From: Streptomyces sp. CB01635 | GTDB taxonomy: Bacteria; Actinomycetota; Actinomycetes; Streptomycetales; Streptomycetaceae | DNA length: 64,000 bases | Direction of reading: 5' to 3' | Assembly (NCBI RefSeq): GCF_002803065.1 | Contig: NZ_NNBL01000003.1 | Location: forward strand, 1,261,461-1,325,460 | Shown: piece after piece, positions 1-7,251 of the stretch | How positions within the stretch are numbered: the stretch's first letter is position 1 | Layout of the letters: every line of letters starts with the position of its first letter | Notes under the pieces: generated by a model | What the model was told of the DNA's origin: nothing | What the model saw: only the letters and a program-made list of their open reading frames with translations | Database searches by the model: none | Position numbers and translations under genes: made by a program

Positions 1-77
1 AGGGCGAACGCGGCGCCGGTGACGGCGGTGGTGCGCAGGAACATGCGACGGTCGAGGCCAAACTGCGGCTCTTGCAT
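1..77 (-). CDS. Tat-exported protein, N-terminus only (partial)
   Basis: Only the first 25 or so codons are in the window; the rest lies beyond position 1. The start ATG (75-77) follows an AGGAG ribosome site at about 82-86. The visible N-terminus has twin arginines (DRRMFLRTT) followed by an Ala-rich stretch, the layout of a Tat signal peptide, so the product is probably exported folded. It sits 36 bases after the permease gene on the same strand and is likely the last gene seen of the LacI-controlled operon. The mature domain is not visible, so no function can be given. Confidence 0.7.
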   Translation of the reverse strand, partial: MQEPQFGLDRRMFLRTTAVTGAAFA

Positions 78-113
78 GATCGGCTCCTGAAGTCGGTTGC
101 TTTCAGAGGGGAT

Positions 114-1406
114 TCACAGGTAGGTGGCGGCGGTGACGCACAGACCGCCGAGCGCCACCGCCCACACGTACGGCAGCGTCCGGACCATCACCTGCTGCGG
201 AGACACCCCCGCGTACTGCGCGCTCCACACCGTCTGGGTGCTGGTCGGGTCTGCGACGCCGAAGACCTGGTTGTACGAGGTGGCCATGCCGAGGACGGCG
301 ACGGCCGGGTAGATGCCGGTGGCGATGAGGACGCCCGCGATGCCGGCGCCCAGGCCGAACACGTTCAGCGGTCCGCGGTAAAGGCACAGCGGTACCAGGA
401 GGGTGAAGACCAGGACGAACAGCACCGCGTTGTGCGGGCTGACCGCCTTGACGAGCGGCTCCAGCGCGTCGACCGCGCCGGGCAGCTTCACCGCGGCGAG
501 CAGAATGCCGATCGCCACGAACAGCGTGATCGGCGGCGCCGCCACCTCGAAGCCGCCGTACAGGGTGCGCAGCAGGCGGCGGTTCATCTCGCGCGGCCGC
601 GTCGTCGTCACCAGCGCGTACAGCACACCCGCAAGGAGCGACGGGATGATCGCCAGATCGAGACCAAGGGCCAGCACCAGCGGCACCACCGGAGTGAGCA
701 GCGCGTACCACGGGGCGTCGCTGAGCCGCTGACGCCGACTGCTGCCCCGCGAACCCGGTGTTTTCTGAACCGACTTGAGCGACCACGCATGCTCCACACC
801 CCGGCGCCGCGACTCCACGAGGACGTAGGCGGTGGCCGCCACCAGTGCGAACGGGAACAGCTTCAGCATGAAGCCGCGCACCGTGTCCACCGGCAGCTCG
901 AGCGCCGTGGAGAAGAACTGCCACACCGGCAGCTCGAACGGCATCCCGGCCGCGATGCCCATCAGGATCGTGCCCGCGGCGGTCACCTTCGGGATGCCCA
1001 CCGCGATCATCGCGGGGATGCCGATCAGCCCGGCGAGCATCGCCGCGGGCGCGGAGCCGGTCACGGTGCCGACAAGCGCGGACACCGCGAGGACACCGAG
1101 CGCCACGAACACCGGCCGGTCTCCGCCGAACTCGACGATCTTACGGACCAGAGTGCCCGCGATGCCGGTCTCCTCCAGGAGCTTGCCGAGCCACGATCCG
1201 AGCAGGATCGCGATCATCGTGGCGGCGAGCGCGGGCGCGCCCTCCTGGAGCACCGTGTCGAACACGCTGTTCTTGCCCGTCAGCGGCGCGCCCGCGAGGA
1301 ACGCGATCACCACGGCGAGCAGGACCAGCGCGAACGCGGTCGGCAGCTTGCGGCTGAGCATGGCGGCCACTCCGGCCGCCATGACGAGCAGAATGACGAC
1401 ACCCAT
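114..1406 (-). CDS. Multi-spanning permease, ion-transporter (IT) superfamily-like
   Basis: A 430-residue hydrophobic protein with roughly ten to twelve membrane segments, starting directly with a transmembrane helix. A Gly/Ala-rich re-entrant-like stretch around residues 115-160 (GTVTGSAPAAMLAG, then GIPAMIAVGIPK) recalls anion or organic-acid permeases of the citrate, gluconate or C4-dicarboxylate type. A charged cytoplasmic loop with RRR and RQR lies near residues 200-225. Three bases separate it from the HExxH gene upstream, so it is co-transcribed. By context it would import the substrate handled by the FAD enzyme and hydantoinase-like enzyme. The exact family and substrate are not certain. 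Confidence 0.7.
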   Translation of the reverse strand: MGVVILLVMAAGVAAMLSRKLPTAFALVLLAVVIAFLAGAPLTGKNSVFDTVLQEGAPALAATMIAILLGSWLGKLLEETGIAGTLVRKIVEFGGDRPVFVALGVLAVSALVGTVTGSAPAAMLAGLIGIPAMIAVGIPKVTAAGTILMGIAAGMPFELPVWQFFSTALELPVDTVRGFMLKLFPFALVAATAYVLVESRRRGVEHAWSLKSVQKTPGSRGSSRRQRLSDAPWYALLTPVVPLVLALGLDLAIIPSLLAGVLYALVTTTRPREMNRRLLRTLYGGFEVAAPPITLFVAIGILLAAVKLPGAVDALEPLVKAVSPHNAVLFVLVFTLLVPLCLYRGPLNVFGLGAGIAGVLIATGIYPAVAVLGMATSYNQVFGVADPTSTQTVWSAQYAGVSPQQVMVRTLPYVWAVALGGLCVTAATYL

Positions 1407-1409
1407 CGG

Positions 1410-1967
1410 TCACTTCTCGCTTTCACAGGACACGAAGGCGGCCAGCGCCTCCGTCAGCAGCAGGGGACTGCGGCCCAGGCCGCAGGCGGCGCGGGCATAG
1501 GCGTGCGCGGCCAGTTCGTCGGCGCCCGCGACATGTGCGTAAAGACGGCGCCGCCCGAGCCTCATTGCCGTGTGGCCGAGCGCCCGCTTGAAATCGGCCC
1601 GGACATGCGCGTGGTGGAGCCAGGCGTGCGCCTGCTCGTGGGCGAGGGCGGCTGCCCGTACCGACCCCTCGGGGAACCAGTGCCGCCAGTCGCGCTCGGC
1701 GATCAGCTGCTCGGCGCGGTCGACCGTGTCGACGTAGATCTCGACCACCGGCGGCCTCGACCGGTACCGGGCCAGCAGGCCGGCCGCGAGCCCGCCGTCC
1801 CGCTCGACGACTCGCACCGGTCCGGGATCCGGAGCCATCCGACTGCCGAACTGCTCGGCCGTCAGCGCCCATTGACGGAGCATCAGCGGATCACGTCCCT
1901 CGTGCGTGGGCGTCCCGGCGAGCAGCCGCACCGCGAGGTCCAGCTCCGCGTCGTGATCGCCGGTCAT
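1410..1967 (-). CDS. Small HExxH protein, putative zinc metallopeptidase-like
   Basis: A 185-aa soluble protein with no recognised name. It contains HEQAH inside AALAHEQAHAWLHH (about residues 109-122), the HExxH zinc signature. About 35 residues later ADELAAHAYARAA could supply a third Glu ligand, as in ImmA/IrrE-type zincins. The start ATG overlaps the stop of the hydantoinase-like gene by four bases (ATGA), so translation is probably coupled. The neighbours are catabolic, not phage or toxin genes, which is unusual for an ImmA-like fold. Activity is inference from the motif only; it could also be a non-catalytic accessory protein. Confidence 0.65.
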   Translation of the reverse strand: MTGDHDAELDLAVRLLAGTPTHEGRDPLMLRQWALTAEQFGSRMAPDPGPVRVVERDGGLAAGLLARYRSRPPVVEIYVDTVDRAEQLIAERDWRHWFPEGSVRAAALAHEQAHAWLHHAHVRADFKRALGHTAMRLGRRRLYAHVAGADELAAHAYARAACGLGRSPLLLTEALAAFVSCESEK

Positions 1968-4105
1968 GCGCGGGGCTCCACGACCGCGACGACCGGTTCG
2001 TCGGCGGCCCGCGAGCGCAACTCGCTGCGGGCCAGGGCCAGCAGGGCATCCGGTTCGAGCACGCCCGACAGATCCGCGATCCGGCCGCCCACCAGCAGCC
2101 TCACGGCCGGAGCCCGCACACCGCCGTCGCCGTACGAGGTGGCGTCGCGCACCAGCGACGCCAGCGCCTCACCGGCCGCGCCCACCGTCGTCGTCGACAC
2201 CCGCGCGTGCGGTACGCCGAGCCGCACCACCCCGTCCGCGTCCACCACCCGAACCGGCTGCCGGTCGGCCCGGAACCTGCGCCGCACCTCGGTGCCGTAG
2301 ACGGTGTACGCAGCCGTGCCGGCCAGCACCTTCACCCGCGCCTGCTGCGCCTTGAGGCTCGCGGCAGCCGCGCTCAGCCGCTCGGTGTCGTCCGCGCGGG
2401 GCGCCCGGTCCTGGGTGCGCAGCTCGGTCGCACCGGTGGCTACGGCCCGTACGGTGCTGGTCTGCGGGTCGACCGTCACCTCCACCTCGACCCCTTCGGC
2501 CGCGGCGCCCTGTGCGACGACCGCCCGTTCGGCCTCGGCGCGCACCGCGAGGATCTGCTCCTGCGTTGCGCCGGGCACGATCCGCTCGACCTGCTCGCGG
2601 ACGAGGGCGAGGGCCACGCCGATCGGGCTGATCACCTCGCTGTGCCGGGCGATACGGCCTTCGAGTCCCGCGTCGGCGGCGAGGTGCGGGGTCACCGCCG
2701 CGGCCCCGCCGCCCCCGCCGACCAGCACGGCCGTGTCGCGGTCGAGCCGGTAGTCCCGGATCATCGCGTCCACCACTGCCTTGACCTGCGCGGTCCCGGC
2801 GTCGAGGACGGCGCGCGCGGCGCCCGCCACATCAGTGCCCAGGGCGGCGGCGAGGGGCTGAATCGCGGCCCGTGCCACCTCCTGCTCGCAGCGCGCGAAG
2901 TCGCCCTCAGGGACCCGGCCGAGCGCGTTCGCCGCGCACGTCATCGTCACGGCGAACCGGCCCCCCGCCGCATCGAGCACCAGATAGTCGTCCGGGTCGC
3001 CGCCCATCGGCCGCACCGTGGCGATCCGCGCGTCCCGCAGGTCGTCGAGCGAGGCGAAGCACGCGTACGGCAGCCCCGCGATGTGCGCGCTGCGCGGCCC
3101 GACACCGACCACTCGGTTCCCGGCGATCCGCACCATCGAACCGCCGCCGACACCGACTGTCCGTACGTCGAGGGCGTTGAGGTACGAGGTCCTGCCGAGG
3201 ATCGTCGCGTGCCGCACCGCCACCTTGCCGCGCCGCACCACACTGATGTCCGTCGACGTGCCGCCCGTCTCCAGGAACACGCCCTCGCTGATCCGCTCCT
3301 GCATCAGCGCGCCCGCGACGCCCGCCGCTGGGCCCGACAGGATCGTCAGGAGCGGGCGCCGACGCATCTCGCCCAGCGACATGACCCCGCCGTCGCAGCG
3401 CATCACCATCAGCGGTGCCGTCACCCCGGCCTTGGTGATGCACGCGTCCACGAGATCTGCCGTGGCCAGCATCCGGGGCAGGATCGCCGCGTTCACCACG
3501 GCCGTACGCGTCCGCTTGTGCAGCCCGTACAGCGAGGTGATCTCGTGCGCCGCCGCGACTGGCAGCCCGGAGGGACGCGCGGCGTCGAGGACAGCCTGCT
3601 CGCCTTCGGGCCGGTCCACCCCGAACGGCTCGGTCGCGACAAGGACTTCGGCCCCCTCATCGCGCACTTGCTCCACGGCGGCACGCGCCGCATCGGCGTC
3701 GAACGGGTCGGCCACATGCGCGTACGCCAGCGGAAGCCGCTTGCCCGGGGCGAGTTCGAGCCTGCCCAACGAGGCGAGCCGACGGGTGAACACCGCGCCC
3801 GCCCCGCTGCCTGTCCCGATGAGACCCACCTTCGCGACGTCGCCCTCCAGCAGGGCGTTCGTAGCCTGCGTCGTGCCGTGCGCCAGGAACGTGACGTCCG
3901 CCGCCGTTCGCTCGGCCTTCTCCAGGAGCTGTTCCAGCGCCTGGACGATGCCATGCGCGACACCGTCCTCGTGGTGGTGGCTGGTGGGCACCTTCACCTG
4001 GCCCACCAGCGCGAGCGTCGCGGCGTCGACCGCCACGGCGTCCGTGAACGTGCCGCCCACGTCGATGCCGACGCGGATGCGACGGTCAGGGATCATGCCG
4101 GTCAT
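1964..4105 (-). CDS. Hydantoinase/oxoprolinase-family protein (HyuA-like)
   Basis: A 713-aa member of the hydantoinase A/5-oxoprolinase family, ATP-dependent enzymes that open cyclic amides or carboxylate ketones. The N-terminus has the actin-fold phosphate loop GIDVGGTFTD (residues 13-22). The core has FLETGGTSTDISVVRRG and RTVGVGGGSM, both characteristic of the family, and a later VLVGGGGGA turn. Length matches stand-alone HyuA proteins; no HyuB partner is present here. The start ATG at 4103-4105 follows a GGAGGT ribosome site. It is translationally coupled to the HExxH gene and lies 90 bases after the FAD oxidoreductase gene. The substrate is unknown. Confidence 0.85.
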   Translation of the reverse strand: MTGMIPDRRIRVGIDVGGTFTDAVAVDAATLALVGQVKVPTSHHHEDGVAHGIVQALEQLLEKAERTAADVTFLAHGTTQATNALLEGDVAKVGLIGTGSGAGAVFTRRLASLGRLELAPGKRLPLAYAHVADPFDADAARAAVEQVRDEGAEVLVATEPFGVDRPEGEQAVLDAARPSGLPVAAAHEITSLYGLHKRTRTAVVNAAILPRMLATADLVDACITKAGVTAPLMVMRCDGGVMSLGEMRRRPLLTILSGPAAGVAGALMQERISEGVFLETGGTSTDISVVRRGKVAVRHATILGRTSYLNALDVRTVGVGGGSMVRIAGNRVVGVGPRSAHIAGLPYACFASLDDLRDARIATVRPMGGDPDDYLVLDAAGGRFAVTMTCAANALGRVPEGDFARCEQEVARAAIQPLAAALGTDVAGAARAVLDAGTAQVKAVVDAMIRDYRLDRDTAVLVGGGGGAAAVTPHLAADAGLEGRIARHSEVISPIGVALALVREQVERIVPGATQEQILAVRAEAERAVVAQGAAAEGVEVEVTVDPQTSTVRAVATGATELRTQDRAPRADDTERLSAAAASLKAQQARVKVLAGTAAYTVYGTEVRRRFRADRQPVRVVDADGVVRLGVPHARVSTTTVGAAGEALASLVRDATSYGDGGVRAPAVRLLVGGRIADLSGVLEPDALLALARSELRSRAADEPVVAVVEPRA

Positions 4106-4121
4106 GTCAGGGCACCTCCAT

Positions 4122-4158
4122 GTGCGTTGACGTGCGTTGACGTGCGTTGACGTGCGTA
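4122..4158. repeat. Tandem 10-bp repeat between two operon genes
   Basis: Three exact copies of GTGCGTTGAC followed by a partial fourth (GTGCGT). They lie in the 90-base gap between the FAD oxidoreductase and the HyuA-like gene, just upstream of the HyuA ribosome site. They may affect message structure or simply be a slippage-prone spacer. Confidence 0.8.
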
Positions 4159-4195
4159 CATTGCTGAAGGCGTGGGGGAGTGGGGGGAGGGGTTG

Positions 4196-5794
4196 TCAGT
4201 ACCCGCGGACGTCGGGCCAGTGCCGCTGCACGCCCGACCGGTCGAGCAGCCGCGCGAACACCTCGAACCGCTTGTCCTCGGCCTGCACCTGCTGCGGCTC
4301 GACGTCCTCGCTGAGGCAGTGCGCCGCGAGCGCGCCCGCCACCTCGCCGACGTTCCACTCGACGGGATGCAGCCGGTAGCAGCCGTTGGTGATGTGGGTG
4401 GTGCCGATGTTCTTGCCGGCGGGCAGCAGATTGCGCACCCGGCGCGGCACCAGCGCGCCCAGCGGGATCTCGAACGGCGCCGAGCCGATGTCGATGTACG
4501 AGTCGCCGCCGGTGGAGGGGTGCAGATCGAGCCGGTAGCCGCCGACCCCCACCGAGTCGCGGTAACGGGTCCTGCCGTACGGGCCGACCACGTCGATGGC
4601 GACGTCCTGCTCGACGACGGTCGTCACCGCCTTGATGCGCCGCGACTCGCGCACGTACGCCGACTTGGCGAGCCCGTCGGCGGTGCCGGTGACGTCCGGA
4701 CGGATGCGCAGTCCCGGGAACCCGGTGCCGCCGTCGGCGCGCGGGGCTTCCGTCTGCAACCAGTACAGAACTGACAGTGACAACTGCCGCGCCTCGCGCA
4801 GCGCTTCGGCCTCCTGGCCGATGTACGGCTTCAACCAGTAGTCGTTCAACGGCCAGTTGACGAGCGTGATGTCCGAGTCGAAGGCGCCCGGCCGGTGCAG
4901 CTTGCGCGCCAGGATCCGCCGGAACCCCCACAGCTCCTTGTCCCCGGCGTCGGCGCTCTGGTCGGCGCTGACCGCGAGCGGGTCGAGGTCCGGGTTCGGC
5001 ACGAAGGTGCGGGGGACCGGCTCCAGGGTACGCGGGTCGGGTGCCTCGAAGCCGAGCAGGGGCCCCGGCCAGAAGTCGGGCCGGTAGGCGCGCCAGAACT
5101 CGTAGTCCTCGGGACGGTCGATGATGTGGTCCTCGCCCTCGTGGTGCGAGAGCGCGAAGCAGACCGTGATGCCCTGCTGGTTGTCGGGCTGGGCCTGAGC
5201 AGGTGCGTGCGGCTCGCCGAACTCCCCATGCGCTTCGGCACCGTTGGCGTGCTCAACGCCTGCGAGTGCGAGGAGTTCGCCGGTCTCGGTGGCGTCGATG
5301 ACGTAGCGCGCGGGGACGGTCGTGAGGGTGTCGCCGCGCAGATCCCGCAGTGTGACGGCACGGATGACATCGTTGTCCGCCTCTGCGGAGACGGCGCGGT
5401 GCTCGGTCAGGACGGTCAGCAGGCCCGACGCCCGGTGCGGGGCGAGCATCGCGTCCAGGACGGCGAGTGCGATCCGCGGTTCGTGGCACAACTTGCTCAC
5501 GCGCCCGGCGCCCGGGTTGAGGTCCGCGAGCCCGAGCGCCTCGCCGCGCAGCGGATACCACTGCCGGTAGTACGCCCGGATGCCCTCGCGCAGCGCTCGG
5601 TACGACGCCGTCGTGCCGAACTGCTCCACCCACGGATGCTCGTCCGGCGGCACGGCCTGGGCGGTGAGCTGCCCGCCGATCCAGTCCGTCTCCTCGGTCA
5701 TCACGACGCGCCGGCCCGCCCGGCAGGCGGCGAGCGCGGCGGCGACACCGCCGAGGCCGCCGCCGACGATCAGGATGTCCGGTTCGGGTATCAC
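4196..5794 (-). CDS. FAD-dependent oxidoreductase
   Basis: A 532-aa flavoprotein. An N-terminal Rossmann motif ILIVGGGLGG (residues 7-16) is followed by RRVVMTEETDWIGGQ, as in the FAD-dependent oxidoreductase family PF12831, and the C-terminal part has AGKNIGTTHITNG close to the second FAD contact typical of that family. I chose the GTG at 5792-5794 because an AAGGAG site lies five bases upstream and the glycine motif begins right after it; the open frame runs further up only as a shadow of the regulator gene. It sits directly after the LacI gene and before the HyuA-like gene, so it probably oxidises an intermediate of the same pathway. The substrate is not known. Confidence 0.85.
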   Translation of the reverse strand: MIPEPDILIVGGGLGGVAAALAACRAGRRVVMTEETDWIGGQLTAQAVPPDEHPWVEQFGTTASYRALREGIRAYYRQWYPLRGEALGLADLNPGAGRVSKLCHEPRIALAVLDAMLAPHRASGLLTVLTEHRAVSAEADNDVIRAVTLRDLRGDTLTTVPARYVIDATETGELLALAGVEHANGAEAHGEFGEPHAPAQAQPDNQQGITVCFALSHHEGEDHIIDRPEDYEFWRAYRPDFWPGPLLGFEAPDPRTLEPVPRTFVPNPDLDPLAVSADQSADAGDKELWGFRRILARKLHRPGAFDSDITLVNWPLNDYWLKPYIGQEAEALREARQLSLSVLYWLQTEAPRADGGTGFPGLRIRPDVTGTADGLAKSAYVRESRRIKAVTTVVEQDVAIDVVGPYGRTRYRDSVGVGGYRLDLHPSTGGDSYIDIGSAPFEIPLGALVPRRVRNLLPAGKNIGTTHITNGCYRLHPVEWNVGEVAGALAAHCLSEDVEPQQVQAEDKRFEVFARLLDRSGVQRHWPDVRGY

Positions 5795-5841
5795 AGTGCT
5801 CCTTGTGGTTGTTCTCGCGGTGTTCCGAACTGACTGACGCG

Positions 5842-6951
5842 TCAAGGGAGTTGGTCGACGCATGGCCCCGCCGTCACCCCGTCGCGGACCTCGCACGCCA
5901 CCAACGGCTCGTCGGCTTCCTCCCCGGCGACCATCGAGGCGAGCAACCGCACCGCGGCGGCGCCCAGCGCGTGCCGGGGCACGTCGAACCCCATCGGCAC
6001 CGGCTCCCGGGCGAGGTCCGGCGGAGGGCTCCCGAGCAGCGCCAGCGAGACGTCCTCCGGACACGAGAGCCCGGCCGCCCGCACCGCCCCGCTCAATGCC
6101 CGCCACGCGGCGCCGGTGTCGGTCTCCTCCGCCACGAACGCGGTTACACCGTCCGTGACCAGCGCCCGGACCCGGTCCGCCGTCAGCTCCGCCACCGGAT
6201 CGACGCAGCGCAGCACCGCGTCGGGACCGCCCGGCAGACCTGCCCGCGCGAGACCGTCGAGGAAACCCTCCTGGCGGTCGCCCGACGCGGGAGCGTCGTC
6301 GTCCTCGCGCACCAGCACGATCCGCCGGTGACCCGACTCGGCGAGTCGCGTGACGACTTCGCGGCTCGCGCTCACGTAGTCGGCGCCGACCCAGGCGAGC
6401 CCTTCGAGCTCCTCGCGCCGTCCCAGATGCACCACCGGGAACCCGTCGGCGACCAGCCGCTTCAGCTCGGCGCGCGGCACGTGCCGGCCGAGGAACAGGC
6501 AGCCGTCGGCGAGCCGCACCCGGCTGAGCGCGTCCGGCCCCGCGGCGCCCGCGCCCCCGCTGCTCGACCCGGTGAACAGCACGAGGTCGTAGCCGCGCGC
6601 GGCCGCTTCCTGCTCCACGCCCACCAGGAACGGGTAGTACGAGTGCTGCACATCGGTCGGGAAGGTCGCCGTGAAACTGAAGACGCCGAGCAGGTTGTTG
6701 CGGGCGGCGGCCAGCCGGCGCGCCGCCGGGTCCGGGACGTAGCCGAGGCTGCGCGCCGCGTCGAGGACCCGCTGCCGCGTCTCCTCGGAGATCGTCGCGC
6801 CCTTGCCGTCGCGACGGGCGTTCAGGACCAGGGAGACGGTCGCCTGGGAGACATCGGCGAGGCGGGCCACCTCGGCCTGGCGCGGGCGCGACGTACGGCC
6901 GGTGGGGGACGGGGCCCGGCCGGGCTTCGCGCGCTTCCTGGGTTGCTCCAC
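5842..6951 (-). CDS. LacI-family transcriptional regulator
   Basis: A 369-aa regulator. The helix-turn-helix and hinge run from about residue 26 to 82 (EVARLADVSQATVSLVLN, then RRLAAARNN), after a basic N-terminal tail. The rest is a periplasmic-binding-protein-like sugar-sensing domain with dimer contacts such as DVSLALLG. The start is GTG at 6951 behind AAGGAG. It is the first gene of its own operon, 47 bases before the FAD oxidoreductase, so it likely controls itself and the catabolic genes through the doubled near-palindrome at 7003-7028. The inducer is unknown. Confidence 0.9.
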   Translation of the reverse strand: MEQPRKRAKPGRAPSPTGRTSRPRQAEVARLADVSQATVSLVLNARRDGKGATISEETRQRVLDAARSLGYVPDPAARRLAAARNNLLGVFSFTATFPTDVQHSYYPFLVGVEQEAAARGYDLVLFTGSSSGGAGAAGPDALSRVRLADGCLFLGRHVPRAELKRLVADGFPVVHLGRREELEGLAWVGADYVSASREVVTRLAESGHRRIVLVREDDDAPASGDRQEGFLDGLARAGLPGGPDAVLRCVDPVAELTADRVRALVTDGVTAFVAEETDTGAAWRALSGAVRAAGLSCPEDVSLALLGSPPPDLAREPVPMGFDVPRHALGAAAVRLLASMVAGEEADEPLVACEVRDGVTAGPCVDQLP

Positions 6952-7002
6952 GCGTGGTGCTCCTTGCTGTCGACACTTGGTTGTCGTGTCACTGAGTGCT
7001 GG

Positions 7003-7028
7003 TAATGCGTATTAGGTAATGCGTATTA
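7003..7028. promoter_or_regulatory. Doubled near-palindrome, candidate LacI operator
   Basis: The 12-mer TAATGCGTATTA occurs twice (7003-7014 and 7017-7028) as a direct 14-bp repeat with GG between. Each copy is near-palindromic around a central GC, matching the shape of LacI-family operators. The pair lies 50-80 bases upstream of the regulator start, where repressor binding would block the operon promoter. Confidence 0.6.
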
Positions 7029-7121
7029 GCCCGTACTGTGCGGGCGCCCCAGGGGGCAGGTCAAGGGGCCGGACGAAACTTTCCGGTGGGGTGTGGCCTT
7101 GCTGTGGCGGGGAGTTGAGGT

Positions 7122-7178
<57 letters not shown>

Positions 7179-7194
7179 TCCGGCGAAACGGCGA

Positions 7195-7228
7195 GGGACC
7201 CGGCCTGCTGTGCGTCAGGCCGGGTCCC
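7195..7228. terminator. Intrinsic-type terminator hairpin
   Basis: A perfect 13-bp stem (GGGACCCGGCCTG with its complement) and an 8-base loop, starting 24 bases beyond the stop of the discoidin-domain gene. It has no U-tract, as is common in Streptomyces. It should end that minus-strand transcript. Confidence 0.75.
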
Positions 7229-7251
7229 TGGGGATGCGTTCTGTGTGAGTC

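Noticed and set aside
72..2300. Plus-strand open frame of 742 codons across the permease and HyuA region
   Set aside because: It is rich in Arg, His and Gln, matches no family and lies exactly antisense to three well-supported minus-strand genes. Such frames are a normal by-product of high GC3 DNA.
2207..4150. Plus-strand open frame of 647 codons
   Set aside because: It is an antisense shadow of the HyuA-like gene, with low-complexity Arg/His composition and no ribosome site.
4932..6976. Upstream extension of the FAD oxidoreductase frame to a 926-residue fusion
   Set aside because: The extension reads as a shadow of the LacI gene in the same strand but another frame. A GTG with AAGGAG at 5792-5794 precedes the Rossmann motif directly.
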